A DNA stretch of 44,355 bases from Actinomadura sp. 7K507 (GCF_004348425.1 NZ_SMKK01000051.1:1-44355); one strand, 5' to 3'; shown: positions 1-8,602, numbered from the stretch's first letter. Notes: generated by a model not told the origin, from the sequence alone. A program made the numbers and translations.

Positions 1-654
1 GTGCCACACCGCCCGCGTCCCCATCGCGGCCAGCGCACCGATCCCGATCCCGGCCAGGACGTCGCCGGGGTAGTGGGCGCCGGTGTACACGCGGGCGAAC
101 GCCACCGCGGCGGCCGTCGCCGCGACCGGCACGGCCACCGCCCGCGGGGCCTCCAGCGCGACGCCCGTCGCGAAGGCGGCGGCGGACGCCGAGTGGCCGG
201 ACGGGAAGGCGTGCGACGTCGGCAGCTTCCAGCGGATCCGGATCGGCGGCACCAGGTCCACGACCGGGCGCTTGCGGCGGAACGCGTGCTTGCCCAGGAG
301 GTTCACCGCCGGGCTCGCCACCGCGATCGCGATCGAGCCGCGCAGCGCCGCGCGCCGCAGCCGGGGCCGTCCGGCGGCCCCCAGCACGCTCGCCGTCGTG
401 AACCACAGCACACCGTGGTCGGCGAACCGCGACAGCCTCGGCAGGACGTACTCCAGCCCGCGCAGCCGCGCGGCCGCGACCCGGTCGAACGCCCACCGGT
501 CCGCCCGTCCCAGCCTCCGCAGCGGAGGGGATCGCAGCAGGCGGGGCCGGCTCCCCCGGTGGTGCGGTGCACGATGGTCCGGTGCCTGGTGACGGCGGCG
601 CCCTCGGACGGGCCGTGACGGCGCGGCGCGGCGCCGGGAGTGGTTGACGCGCAT
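1..654 (-). CDS. PAP2-family phosphatase (partial, C-terminus beyond window)
   Basis: This is a type 2 phosphatidic acid phosphatase family membrane protein, expected to remove phosphate from a lipid phosphate such as phosphatidate or an undecaprenyl-type carrier at the membrane. Reading from ATG at 654, the three family motifs appear in order: a K-x6-RP block (KHAFRRKRP), the PSGHS block carrying the catalytic-loop histidine, and R-x5-H-x3-D (RVYTGAHYPGD), followed by a small-residue membrane helix. In the third motif the usual Ser before Arg is Ala. The N-terminus of about 45 residues is Arg- and His-rich and probably cytosolic. 218 codons are visible and the frame is open at the left edge. 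The gene is divergent from a polysaccharide exporter, so a role in envelope lipid-carrier recycling is possible but inferred. The exact substrate cannot be assigned, and the start has no strong ribosome binding site. Confidence 0.85.
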   Translation of the reverse strand, partial: MRVNHSRRRAAPSRPVRGRRRHQAPDHRAPHHRGSRPRLLRSPPLRRLGRADRWAFDRVAAARLRGLEYVLPRLSRFADHGVLWFTTASVLGAAGRPRLRRAALRGSIAIAVASPAVNLLGKHAFRRKRPVVDLVPPIRIRWKLPTSHAFPSGHSASAAAFATGVALEAPRAVAVPVAATAAAVAFARVYTGAHYPGDVLAGIGIGALAAMGTRAVWH

Positions 655-763
655 GACCGGGGTATCCCCAGGGACGGCCACATGATTCCGCAAAGATCTC
701 AAATGGGGGTCACATGCGGGCAGACGGCACGCCGGACTCACCGACTGCAATAAGCTTCCGGCC

Positions 764-1735
764 ATGAGTCACCCGGAACGGCTCGGTTCCTCGGGTGGCG
801 AGTCGGTCGGAACGATCGCGGAGCCTCTTCACGTGAACGAGACGCTGGCCGACTACGCCGCACGGCATGGGCTGAGGCAGAGCGCGGCGCGCCCCCCGCT
901 GCCCAAGTACCTCAAGGATGTGTGGGCTCGACGGAACTTCATCTGGGCGTTCGCGTCCGCGAAGAACGTCTCGAAGCACAGCGACTCCCGCCTCGGCCAG
1001 GTATGGCAGGTCCTGACACCGCTGCTGAACGCGGCCGTCTACTACCTGATCTTCGGGCTGCTGCTGAAGCTGAGCCGCGGCATCCCGGACTTCATCCCGT
1101 TCCTGGTGACCGGCGTGTTCCTGTTCGGCTTCACCCAGCGGTCCGTCACGTCCGGGTCCAAGTCGGTCGGCGACAACCTGTCGCTGATCCGGGCGCTGCA
1201 CTTCCCGCGGGCGACGCTGCCGCTCGCGTACGCGGTCGTGGAGCTGCAGCAGCTGCTCGCGTCGCTCTTCGTGCTGTTCGCCATCATCCTGGCGTTCGGT
1301 GAGCCGCTCAGCTTCTACATGCTGCTGTTCGTCCCCATCCTGCTGCTCCAGCTGATGTTCAACGTGGGCATCAGCATGGTCATGGCGCGGCTGGGGGCGT
1401 TCAACCGCGACATCACGCAGCTGCTGCCGTTCGTCATGCGGACGTGGCTGTACGCGTCCGGCGTCATCTTCAGCCTGCCGCAGCTCATGGAGCGCAGCGA
1501 CCTGCTGAACAACCACCCGTGGCTCGGCACCGTCCTCGAGGCGAACCCCGCGTACGTTTTCCTGGAGCTGAGCCGGTACGTCCTGCTGGGCGAGTACCGG
1601 GGATACGTCCACTCGAGCCTCGGCGTGACCTCCGTGACGCATCTGTGGCTGCTCGCGGCCGGCTGGAGCCTGGTCATGCTGATCGGGGGGTTCATGTACT
1701 TCTACCGTGCCGAGGAGCGATACGGCCGTGGCTGA
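764..1735 (+). CDS. ABC-2 type polysaccharide/teichoic acid export permease (Wzm/TagG-like)
   Basis: This is the integral membrane subunit of an ABC-2 exporter. In this family it moves undecaprenyl-linked polysaccharide or teichoic acid outward across the cytoplasmic membrane. The 323-residue protein has a cytosolic N-terminal segment of about 60 residues with the amphipathic stretch typical of TagG/Wzm proteins (FIWAFASAKN, then SRLGQVWQVLTPLL). About six hydrophobic segments follow, starting with YYLIFGLLL and ending with LVMLIGGFMYF. The motif GASGVIFSLP is only loosely matched here by YASGVIFSLP, in the usual penultimate region. The next gene, an ATPase of the TagH/Wzt class, overlaps by 8 bases, so the two form one transporter. 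Mycobacterial relatives export galactan. The actual polymer here is unknown because no glycosyltransferase genes lie in the window. Confidence 0.85.
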   Translation: MSHPERLGSSGGESVGTIAEPLHVNETLADYAARHGLRQSAARPPLPKYLKDVWARRNFIWAFASAKNVSKHSDSRLGQVWQVLTPLLNAAVYYLIFGLLLKLSRGIPDFIPFLVTGVFLFGFTQRSVTSGSKSVGDNLSLIRALHFPRATLPLAYAVVELQQLLASLFVLFAIILAFGEPLSFYMLLFVPILLLQLMFNVGISMVMARLGAFNRDITQLLPFVMRTWLYASGVIFSLPQLMERSDLLNNHPWLGTVLEANPAYVFLELSRYVLLGEYRGYVHSSLGVTSVTHLWLLAAGWSLVMLIGGFMYFYRAEERYGRG

Positions 1736-2519
1736 CACCAAGGTCCGGGGAGCCGTCGAGATCGACCCGAACCGGGAGCCGATCGTCGTGGTGGACGATC
1801 TCCACATCGTCTACCGGGTGTTCGGCGCCGGCGGGAAGGGGAACGCCGCCAGCGCGTTCTCCCGGCTCGTCAGGCGGCAGAACCGCCCCACGATGACCGA
1901 GGTCCACGCGATCAAGGGCCTGTCGTTCATCGTGTACCGGGGCGAGGCAGTAGGGATCATCGGCACCAACGGCTCCGGCAAGTCGACGCTGCTGAAGGCG
2001 ATCGCGGGGCTGCTGCCTCCGCACAGCGGCGGCGTCTACACCGACGGCCAGCCGTCCCTGCTGGGCGTGAACGCGGCCCTGATGAAGGACCTCACCGGCG
2101 AGCGCAACATCGTCCTCGGCTGCCTGGCGATGGGAATGACCCCGGCGGAGACCAAGGCCAAGTCCAAGGAGATCGTGAACTTCGCCGGGCTCAAGGAGGG
2201 GTTCATCCAGTACCCCATGCGGACGTACTCGTCCGGCATGGGCGCCCGGCTCCGGTTCGCGATCGCCGCGGCCAAGACCCACGACGTGCTGCTCATCGAC
2301 GAGGCCCTCGCCACCGGCGACGCCAAGTTCAAGAACAAGAGCAAGCGCCGGATCGAGGAGCTGCGCAAGGAGGCCGGCGCGGTGTTCCTCGTCGCCCACC
2401 AGCTGGACGTCGTCAAGGAGACCTGCGACCGCGTCATCTGGATCGACGAGGGCCGGATGCACATGGACGGCGACCCGGACGAGGTCATCGCCGCCTACAC
2501 CGAAGCCACCGGGAAGTAG
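1728..2519 (+). CDS. ABC transporter ATP-binding protein, polysaccharide export (Wzt/TagH-like)
   Basis: This is the nucleotide-binding subunit that powers the permease encoded just upstream. I chose GTG at 1728, which overlaps the permease stop and has GAGGAG 10 bases upstream. An in-frame ATG at 1707 lies inside the permease gene and is less likely. The 263-residue protein has Walker A GTNGSGKST, a Q-loop region poorly matching classical importers, the signature YSSGMGARLRFA, which is typical of the TagH/Wzt/KpsT class, Walker B VLLIDEALATGD, and an H-loop in FLVAHQLD. It lacks the long C-terminal carbohydrate-binding domain of some Wzt proteins. That suggests export without chain-terminus recognition, as in TagH-short and KpsT types. 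The substrate is inferred only at the class level. Confidence 0.88.
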   Translation: MADTKVRGAVEIDPNREPIVVVDDLHIVYRVFGAGGKGNAASAFSRLVRRQNRPTMTEVHAIKGLSFIVYRGEAVGIIGTNGSGKSTLLKAIAGLLPPHSGGVYTDGQPSLLGVNAALMKDLTGERNIVLGCLAMGMTPAETKAKSKEIVNFAGLKEGFIQYPMRTYSSGMGARLRFAIAAAKTHDVLLIDEALATGDAKFKNKSKRRIEELRKEAGAVFLVAHQLDVVKETCDRVIWIDEGRMHMDGDPDEVIAAYTEATGK

Positions 2520-2655
2520 AGCACACCGGCTGGGACCGATGAGGCTGGCGTGGCCGCCGAGGCGGATGTGACTCGGAGTTACCGGATCGTCTCTGGATGA
2601 AACGGCAGAGCCGATCTACTTTCGAGGGAGAACCTCAGCGGCGAGGGAGGCTCCC

Positions 2656-4155
2656 ATGGCCGACCGGCTCACCCCCCGAGTGGAGACGACCCCCAGCACC
2701 CCGCAGACCGGCTTCCACGGAAGCGGCGGGCACGGGTCCAGCAGGCACGGGTCCGGCAGGAACGGATTCAGCAGGCGCGGTTTCCTGTCCTCCACGGCGC
2801 TCGCCGCCGGCGCCACCGGGCTCCTGGCGGGATGCGCCAGCGAGTCCAGCGGACCGCAGGCGGAAGGCTCCGGCGACGCCCCGAAGGAGGTGTTCACCTC
2901 CCCGGCGAAGAAGCTGAGCGGTTCGCTCAGCATCCTGATGTGGAGCCACTTCGTGCCCCGGCACGACAAGTGGTTCGACAAGTTCGTCGCCGACTGGGGC
3001 AAGAAGGTCGGGGTGGAGGCCCGCGTCGACCACGTCAACACCGTGGACGTCCCCCGGCGCACCGCGTCGGAGATCCAGGCGAAGCGCGGCCACGACCTCA
3101 TCCAGCACATCGCGCCGTTCTCGCAGTACGAGCCGTCCGTCCTGGACATGGCCGACGTCGTCCAGGAGGCGAACCGGCGCTGGGGACAGCAGCAGGAGCT
3201 GTGCCGCAAGTCGAGCTTCAACCCCAACACCGAGAAGTTCTACGCCTACTGCCCCGGCTGGACGCCCGACCCCGGCGACTACCGCAAGTCGATGTGGCAG
3301 AAGGTCGGCATGCCGAACGGCCCGGCGAGCTGGGACGACCTGCTGCGCGGCGCGTCGGAGATCAAGAAGCAGACCGGGGTGCCGTGCGGGATCGGGCTGT
3401 CCCCCGAGACCGACTCCAACATGGCGGCGCGGGCGCTGCTGTGGTCGTTCGGCGGCTCCGTCCAGGACGAGAACGAGAAGGTCGTGATCAACTCCGACGC
3501 GACCGTCGCGGCCGTGGAGTACATGACCCGGCTGTTCAAGGAGGCCGAGACCAGCGAGGTCTTCTCCTGGAACCCGGCGTCCAACAACCAGGCGCTCATC
3601 GCCGGCAAGTCGTCCTACATCCTGAACTCGATCTCGGCGTGGCGGACCGCGATGGGCACCAACCGCGAGATCGGCGACGACATCCACTTCGTCCCCGCCC
3701 TGCGCGGCCCGAAGGCGTCGCTGGCGGCGCAGCACGTGATCCAGCAGTGGATCGTGCCCACGCACGCGGGGAACCCGGACGCGGCCAAGGAGTTCCTGCT
3801 GCACTACACGGCGAACTTCCCGGCCGTGACGTACCACTCCGAGATGTACGACCTCCCGGCGTGGCCGTCCCTGGTGCCGCAGCTGAACGGCTGGCTGGAC
3901 GACGACCCGTGGGGCGCCAAGCCCGCGAACAAGCTCGGCTTCCTGAAGGACTCCGTGTCGTGGAGCGCGAACATCGGCTACCCCGGCCCGTCCAACCCGG
4001 CGATCGGCGAGACCTTCAACACCCACGTCCTGCCGACGATGTTCGGCCGCGCCGCCCGCGGCCAGTCGTCCGCCGCGGACGCCGTCGCGGAGGCGGAGGA
4101 CAGCATCAACTCGATCTTCGAGAACTGGCGCTCCCGCGGCCTCGTCGGCGGCTGA
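2656..4155 (+). CDS. Tat-exported lipoprotein, extracellular sugar-binding protein of an ABC importer
   Basis: This is a type 1 extracellular solute-binding protein of the carbohydrate uptake class, anchored outside the membrane as a lipoprotein. A strong ribosome site (GCGAGGGAGG) precedes the ATG. The N-terminus carries a twin-arginine motif (SRRGFLS) at about residues 41-47, a hydrophobic run and a lipobox LLAGC ending at about residue 58. The mature part has typical family features: an early SLSILMWSHFVPRHDKWFDK strand-loop and Trp/Tyr-rich sugar-contact regions. The protein is 499 residues, at the long end of the family. The Tat n-region is built from three 15-bp in-frame repeats (2731-2775) encoding HGSSR, HGSGR and NGFSR. 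An ATPase and two permeases follow in the same direction, so this is the receptor of that importer. No sugar hydrolase or LacI regulator nearby indicates the ligand. Confidence 0.88.
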   Translation: MADRLTPRVETTPSTPQTGFHGSGGHGSSRHGSGRNGFSRRGFLSSTALAAGATGLLAGCASESSGPQAEGSGDAPKEVFTSPAKKLSGSLSILMWSHFVPRHDKWFDKFVADWGKKVGVEARVDHVNTVDVPRRTASEIQAKRGHDLIQHIAPFSQYEPSVLDMADVVQEANRRWGQQQELCRKSSFNPNTEKFYAYCPGWTPDPGDYRKSMWQKVGMPNGPASWDDLLRGASEIKKQTGVPCGIGLSPETDSNMAARALLWSFGGSVQDENEKVVINSDATVAAVEYMTRLFKEAETSEVFSWNPASNNQALIAGKSSYILNSISAWRTAMGTNREIGDDIHFVPALRGPKASLAAQHVIQQWIVPTHAGNPDAAKEFLLHYTANFPAVTYHSEMYDLPAWPSLVPQLNGWLDDDPWGAKPANKLGFLKDSVSWSANIGYPGPSNPAIGETFNTHVLPTMFGRAARGQSSAADAVAEAEDSINSIFENWRSRGLVGG

Positions 4156-4189
4156 GCCCGCGCGAACCCGCTGAGCGGAGGCGAGGCGA

Positions 4190-5263
4190 TTGAACACCGT
4201 TGAGGTGAAGGGCCTGGTCAAGGCGTTCGACGGGCACCTGCGGGCGCGGCGGGGACGCTCGGAGCGGGTGCTGGCGCTGGACGGCGTGGATCTGGCGGCG
4301 GAGCCCGGGGAGTACCTGGTGCTGCTCGGGCCGTCCGGGTGCGGGAAGACGACGCTGCTGCGGACGATCGCGGGCCTGGAGCAGCCGACGGAAGGCGAGG
4401 TGCTGATCGGCGGGAACGTGGTGAACGGGCTCCCCCCGAGGGTCCGGCAGATCGCGATGGTGTTCCAGTCGTACGCGCTCTACCCGCACAAGACGGTGAT
4501 GGACAACATCGTCTTCCCGCTGCGCGCGGAGGGGATGGAGAAGGAGGAACGCGACCGCAAGGCGACGTGGGCGGCGGAGCTTCTGGAGATCGAGCCGCTG
4601 CTGCGCCGCAAGCCGCGCCAGCTGTCGGGCGGTGAGCGGCAGCGGGTGGCGCTGGCGCGGGCGCTGGTCCGCGACCCGGCGGTGTTCCTGCTGGACGAGC
4701 CGCTGTCCAACCTGGACGCGAAGATGCGCGCGACGGCGCGCGACGAGCTGAAGCGCTTCCAGGAGCGGGTCGGGACCACCACGATCTACGTGACCCACGA
4801 CCAGGCGGAGGCGATGGGGCTCGGTGACCGCATCGCGGTACTGGAGCAGGGCCGCGTCCGGCAGGTCGGGACGCCGCAGGAGGTGTACGACGACCCGGCC
4901 GACACGTTCGTCGCGACGTTCATCGGGTCGCCGCCGATGAACCTCGTCGAGCGCGGCGACCGGCTGGTGGGGTTCCGTCCCGAGCATCTGCTGCCCGTTG
5001 AGAACGTCCCGGCGAAGGACCGGGTGACGATGCCGCTGCGGGTCGACCGGATGGAGTACCTGTCGGGTGACCGGCACGTGTACGGGACGGTGACGGGGAT
5101 CGGCGAGGAGACCCGCGTCATCGCCCGGCTGCCCGCGACGGTGGCGACGCCGCTGGAGGCCGGGGAGACCCGCGAGTTCGCGGTGCCCTCCGACCGGTTC
5201 CGGTTCTTCGACGCCGGCGCCGGGACCCGGACGGGCCCGGTGCCGGTCGGGGACGCCCGATGA
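4190..5263 (+). CDS. ABC transporter ATP-binding protein of carbohydrate importer (UgpC/MsmK-like)
   Basis: This is the ATPase subunit of the CUT1-type importer encoded by the genes on both sides. The start is TTG at 4190, preceded by GGAGGCGAGG. Walker A GPSGCGKTT lies at about residues 47-55. The Q-loop MVFQSYALYPH, signature LSGGERQRVALARAL, Walker B VFLLDEPLSNLDAKMR and H-loop IYVTHDQAEAMGLGD follow. The last 110 residues contain an OB-fold/TOBE-like part with IGSPPMNLVE and GFRPEHLL, the usual regulatory domain of MalK/UgpC proteins. At 357 residues it is a normal family length. There is a basic insert (about residues 15-26, RARRGRSE) between the first two strands, which is uncommon. The stop overlaps the following permease start (ATGA), which indicates translational coupling. 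Confidence 0.92.
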   Translation: MNTVEVKGLVKAFDGHLRARRGRSERVLALDGVDLAAEPGEYLVLLGPSGCGKTTLLRTIAGLEQPTEGEVLIGGNVVNGLPPRVRQIAMVFQSYALYPHKTVMDNIVFPLRAEGMEKEERDRKATWAAELLEIEPLLRRKPRQLSGGERQRVALARALVRDPAVFLLDEPLSNLDAKMRATARDELKRFQERVGTTTIYVTHDQAEAMGLGDRIAVLEQGRVRQVGTPQEVYDDPADTFVATFIGSPPMNLVERGDRLVGFRPEHLLPVENVPAKDRVTMPLRVDRMEYLSGDRHVYGTVTGIGEETRVIARLPATVATPLEAGETREFAVPSDRFRFFDAGAGTRTGPVPVGDAR

Positions 5264-6204
5264 CGGACGCGAAGACCGAGCCCGAGCCGGCCGCGGACCG
5301 CAGGCGGCAGGGACGGTCGAAGGCCGGGCTCGCCGACCGCGACGGGTTCCTCGCGTGGGTGATGCTGCTGCCGTCGGTCGTCTACATCATCGCGCTGGTC
5401 GGCATCCCGTTCCTGCTGGCGGTCGCGTTCGCGTTCTCGGACGTGACGACCGGCGACCCGTCGTTCGACTTCGTCGGGTTCGCCAACTTCGGCGCCGTGT
5501 TCGACGACCCGATCTTCTGGCGCTCCCTGCGCAACACGCTGGTCTTCACCGCGGTGAGCATGGTGCTGATCGTCGTGTTCGGGAAGATCCTCGCGAACAT
5601 CCTGGTCGCCGACTTCCGCGGCAAGTGGTTCGTCCGGTTCCTGGTCCTGCTGCCGTGGACGACGCCGGTGGCGCTGTCGACGGTCTCGTGGTTGTGGTTC
5701 CTGGACTCGATCTTCTCGCCGGTCGACTGGGTGCTGCGCAACGTCGGGCTGATCGACGCGAACGTCGTCTGGCTCGGCAAGCCGGGCACGGCGATGGCGT
5801 CGGTGATCGCCGTGCACGTGTGGCGGCTGACGCCGCTGGCCGCGGTGATCGTGATGGCCGGGCTGATCGCGATCCCCCGCGACCTGGACGAGGCCGCGCG
5901 GATCGACGGCGCCGGGTTCTGGCGGCGGATGTTCGAGGTGACGATCCCGCTGACGATGCCGGTGATCGCGGTGGCCGCGCTGTTCGGCGCGATCCTGACG
6001 TTCACCGACATGACCGTCCCGTACGTGCTGACGCGGGGCGGCCCGACGCACTCGACGGACGTGCTGGCGTCGTGGGCGTACTTCCGCGGCATCGAGGGCG
6101 GCGACGTCGGCCAGGGCGCGGCGATCGCGCTGTTCCTGTTCCCGCTGCTGCTCGCGGCCGCGGTCGCGATCCTGCGCGCCGTCCGACGCCTGGAGGCCCG
6201 ATGA
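5260..6204 (+). CDS. ABC carbohydrate transporter permease, MalF/UgpA type
   Basis: This is the first of two permease subunits that form the membrane channel of the sugar importer. It starts at the ATGA overlap with the ATPase gene. The 314-residue protein has a short hydrophilic, charged N-terminus of about 25 residues and then six hydrophobic segments, beginning with FLAWVMLLPSVVYIIALVGIPFLLA. The cytoplasmic EAA loop that docks on the ATPase is clear at about residues 208-230 (DLDEAARIDGAGFWRRMFEVTIP). The motif YVLTRGGP with a following STD, just after the EAA loop, is typical of MalF/UgpA partners. It is the usual CUT1 arrangement with the next gene. I saw no truncation or frameshift. 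Confidence 0.92.
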   Translation: MTDAKTEPEPAADRRRQGRSKAGLADRDGFLAWVMLLPSVVYIIALVGIPFLLAVAFAFSDVTTGDPSFDFVGFANFGAVFDDPIFWRSLRNTLVFTAVSMVLIVVFGKILANILVADFRGKWFVRFLVLLPWTTPVALSTVSWLWFLDSIFSPVDWVLRNVGLIDANVVWLGKPGTAMASVIAVHVWRLTPLAAVIVMAGLIAIPRDLDEAARIDGAGFWRRMFEVTIPLTMPVIAVAALFGAILTFTDMTVPYVLTRGGPTHSTDVLASWAYFRGIEGGDVGQGAAIALFLFPLLLAAAVAILRAVRRLEAR

Positions 6205-7121
6205 CCGGCACCGAGTCCGCCGTCAAGGAGAGCGCGCCGGGGGCGTCCGCCGGCGAGATGAGGCGGCTGCGGCGGCGGTACGGGCGGCGGCACGTGGCCG
6301 CCCGGTGCGGGGTCTACGCGGCGGCGGTCACGGCGGCGCTGCTGTGCGCGCTGCCGTTCCTGTGGAGCGTGATCAGCGCGTTCAAGCAGAACCAGGACCT
6401 GTACGACCCGGAGAGCAACCCGTTCTTCTTCAACATGCCGGCGACGCCCGACCATGTGACGTTCCTGTTCACCGACACGCCGTTCCTGACGTTCGTGGTC
6501 AACTCGCTGATCGTCGGGGCGGCGGTGGTGGCGATCACGCTGGCGCTCGCGCTGCCCGCCGCGTACTCCCTGGCGCGCCTGGACCGCCCGTGGGGGACGC
6601 CGATGGGCATCGCGATCTTCATGGTGTACCTGGTGCCGCCGTCGCTGCTGTTCCTGTCCCTGACGCGCGTCGTGGTGGCGCTGCACCTGGAGAACACTCT
6701 CTGGTCGATGATCGTCGTGTATCCGACGATCACGGTGCCGGTGTCGGTGTGGCTGCTGATCGGGTTCCTCAAGGCCGTCCCCAAGGACGTGGAGGAGCAG
6801 GCCATGGTGGACGGCTACAGCCGTCTGGGGGCGTTCGTCCGGGCGGTGATGCCGCTGGTGTTCCCGGGGATCGTCGCGGTGGTGGTGTTCAGCTTCACGC
6901 TCGTGTCCAGCGAGTTCGTGTATGCGCTGGCGTTCGTGTCGGCGAGCCCCGAGATGGTGATCAGTACCGGTGTGCCGACGCAGCTGATCCGGGGGGACGT
7001 GTTCTTCTGGCAGTCGCTCCAGGCGTCCGCGGTGATCACGGCGGTGCCGATCGCGTTCTTCTTCAACCTGTTCCTGGACCGCTTCGTCACCGGGTTCACG
7101 ATGGGGGCCGTCAAGACCTGA
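6201..7121 (+). CDS. ABC carbohydrate transporter permease, MalG/UgpE type
   Basis: This is the second permease subunit of the importer. ATG at 6201 overlaps the stop of the first permease by four bases. The open frame extends further upstream inside that gene, but the overlap and the family N-terminus support 6201. The 306-residue product has an Arg-rich cytosolic N-terminus (RRLRRRYGRR), a first helix AAAVTAALLCALPFLWSVISAFK typical of MalG, five more hydrophobic segments, and an EAA loop at about residues 198-220 (VEEQAMVDGYSRLGAFVRAVMPL). The operon of four genes probably ends here. Only about 65 bases separate it from the next gene, and no obvious terminator hairpin is present. Confidence 0.92.
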   Translation: MTGTESAVKESAPGASAGEMRRLRRRYGRRHVAARCGVYAAAVTAALLCALPFLWSVISAFKQNQDLYDPESNPFFFNMPATPDHVTFLFTDTPFLTFVVNSLIVGAAVVAITLALALPAAYSLARLDRPWGTPMGIAIFMVYLVPPSLLFLSLTRVVVALHLENTLWSMIVVYPTITVPVSVWLLIGFLKAVPKDVEEQAMVDGYSRLGAFVRAVMPLVFPGIVAVVVFSFTLVSSEFVYALAFVSASPEMVISTGVPTQLIRGDVFFWQSLQASAVITAVPIAFFFNLFLDRFVTGFTMGAVKT

Positions 7122-7186
7122 CACCGCCTGATAGGGATGGAAGGGTTACGGACATCTGACGATCAAGCCCCTACCAGGAGGTCGAC

Positions 7187-7702
7187 ATGGCCGGCCAGCC
7201 GCCGCTTCCGCACGAGTACCTTCCCGAGGTCCCGTCCTTCACCGTCACCAGCGACGACGTCACCGAAGGCGAACGTCTCCCGAACGGGCAGGTGTTCGAC
7301 GACTGGGGGTTCAGCGGCGACAACGACTCCCCGCACCTGCGCTGGTCGGGGTTCCCGGCCGAGACCAAGAGCTTCGCGGTGACGTGCTTCGACCCGGACG
7401 CGCCGACCGGCAGCGGGTTCTGGCACTGGGTGCTGTTCGACATCCCCGCGAACGTGATCGAGCTGCCCACCGGCGCCGGCTCCGTGGACTCCAAGGTCGG
7501 CGTCCACGCCCGCAGCGACTTCGGGATCAAGGCGTACGGCGGCGCCGCCCCGCCGCCCGGCGACCCGCACCGCTACGTGTTCACCGTCCACGCGCTGGAC
7601 GTGGAGTCGCTCGGCGTCGACTCCGACACGATGCCGGCCGTGGTCGGCTTCAACATCACCGGCCACACCCTGGCCCGCGCCACGATCATCCCCGTGTACT
7701 GA
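7187..7702 (+). CDS. YbhB/YbcL family protein (PEBP, Raf-kinase-inhibitor-like)
   Basis: This is a phosphatidylethanolamine-binding-protein family member of 171 residues, a small cytosolic beta-sandwich whose bacterial role is not established. It has an excellent ribosome site (AGGAGGTCGAC) before ATG. Family ligand-pocket motifs are present: [19 protein letters not shown] around residues 66-84 and [21 protein letters not shown] around residues 118-138, matching the conserved D-x-DAP and G-x-R/PP-x-G-x-HRY blocks. Length is normal for bacterial YbhB proteins. It follows the sugar importer with a 65-base gap, so it could be read through from that operon or have its own promoter. It is convergent with the siderophore operon. 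Confidence 0.9.
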   Translation: MAGQPPLPHEYLPEVPSFTVTSDDVTEGERLPNGQVFDDWGFSGDNDSPHLRWSGFPAETKSFAVTCFDPDAPTGSGFWHWVLFDIPANVIELPTGAGSVDSKVGVHARSDFGIKAYGGAAPPPGDPHRYVFTVHALDVESLGVDSDTMPAVVGFNITGHTLARATIIPVY

Positions 7703-7741
7703 CACCCGGCTGCCGAAACGGCGACCCGGGCGCCGGCCGGT

Positions 7742-8593
7742 TCAGCCCGGCGCGGCGTCCGGGACGATCATCGGGGTGCCGGTGACCGGGTCGGGGACGA
7801 TGACGCAGGACAGGTCGAACACCTCCTTGATCAGGGCGGTGTCGACGATGTCGGCGGGCGCGCCCTCGGCGACGACCCGGCCGTCGCGCATCGCGATGAG
7901 GTGGTCGGCGAAGCGGCACGCCTGGTTGATGTCGTGCAGCACCGTGATGATCGTCCGGCCTTCGTCGCGGAGCCGGGCCAGCAGGGCGAGCAGCTGGTAC
8001 TGGTGCGTGATGTCGAGGAAGGTGGTGGGCTCGTCCAGGAGCAGGTAGGACGTCTCCTGGGCGAGGATCATCGCGACCCACACGCGCTGCCGCTGCCCGC
8101 CGGACAGGTTCTCCACCGGCCGCTCGGCCAGGTCGGTGACCCCGGCCGCGTCCATCGCCGCGGCCACCGCGCGTTCGTCCTCTCGCGACCACGTGGACAG
8201 CAGCGTCTGGTGCGGGTACCGGCCGCGGGCGACGAGCTGCCGCACCGCGATGTTCTCCGGCGCGACGAGCCCCTGCGGCAGGAACCCGACCTCGCGGGCG
8301 ATGAGCTTCGGCTTGTAGTCGCGGACGTCGCGGCCGTCGAAGCTCACCTGCCCGGCCGACGGCGCCAGCAGCCGGGCGAAGGAGCGCAGCAGCGTCGACT
8401 TGCCGCAGGCGTTGGCCCCGACGACGGCGGTGAACGCCCGGTCGGGGATGTCGATGGACAGGTCCGCCGACACCACCCGGTCGCCGTAGGCGAGCGTGAT
8501 TCCGGCGGCGTTGAGACGTCCGGTCGCGGCGTTCTCGTGCGCGGCCTTCTCGTGCGCGGCCTTCTCGTGCGTCACGGCTTTCTCGTGCGTCAC
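7742..8593 (-). CDS. Iron-siderophore ABC transporter ATP-binding protein (FepC-like)
   Basis: This is the ATPase of the ferric siderophore importer and the last gene of the five-gene operon starting at 12601. The likely start is GTG at 8593, overlapping the TGA of the permease (GTGA). It has Walker A GANACGKST, Q-loop VGFLPQGL, signature LSGGQRQRVWVAM, Walker B YLLLDEPTTFLD and the H-loop TVLHDINQACRFAD. These are all typical of FecE/FepC/BtuD-type importers, and the 283 residues are about 20 longer than usual. The excess is an N-terminal tail of tandem HEKA repeats (residues 2-22). Two 18-bp units each begin with GTG, so the second unit offers an alternative start at 8575. The C-terminus is otherwise normal. 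Confidence 0.92.
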   Translation of the reverse strand: MTHEKAVTHEKAAHEKAAHENAATGRLNAAGITLAYGDRVVSADLSIDIPDRAFTAVVGANACGKSTLLRSFARLLAPSAGQVSFDGRDVRDYKPKLIAREVGFLPQGLVAPENIAVRQLVARGRYPHQTLLSTWSREDERAVAAAMDAAGVTDLAERPVENLSGGQRQRVWVAMILAQETSYLLLDEPTTFLDITHQYQLLALLARLRDEGRTIITVLHDINQACRFADHLIAMRDGRVVAEGAPADIVDTALIKEVFDLSCVIVPDPVTGTPMIVPDAAPG

Positions 8594-8602
8594 GGCTTTC
8601 TC
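8528..8602 (-). repeat. Tandem 18/15-bp repeat across the permease stop / ATPase start
   Basis: Reading the minus strand, a partial unit (8594-8602) lies in the end of the permease gene. Two 18-bp units (8576-8593 and 8558-8575) and three 15-bp units (8543-8557, 8528-8542 and one diverged copy) follow inside the ATPase gene, encoding THEKAV, THEKAA, HEKAA and HENAA. The first 18-bp unit contains both the permease TGA and the ATPase GTG, and the second repeats the GTG. The 15-bp units lack the ACG codon. The repeat therefore duplicates a stop-start overlap and has grown into the ATPase N-terminus. Confidence 0.85.

Noticed and set aside
1..618. Plus-strand frames over the PAP2 gene
   Set aside because: They give Arg-rich translations without domains, while the minus frame has all three PAP2 motifs in order.
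7730..7753. Terminator between YbhB and FepC-like genes
   Set aside because: Only a 7-bp stem (GCGCCGG/CCGGCGC), partly inside the ATPase coding end, with no T tract. This is not above what GC-rich DNA gives by chance.
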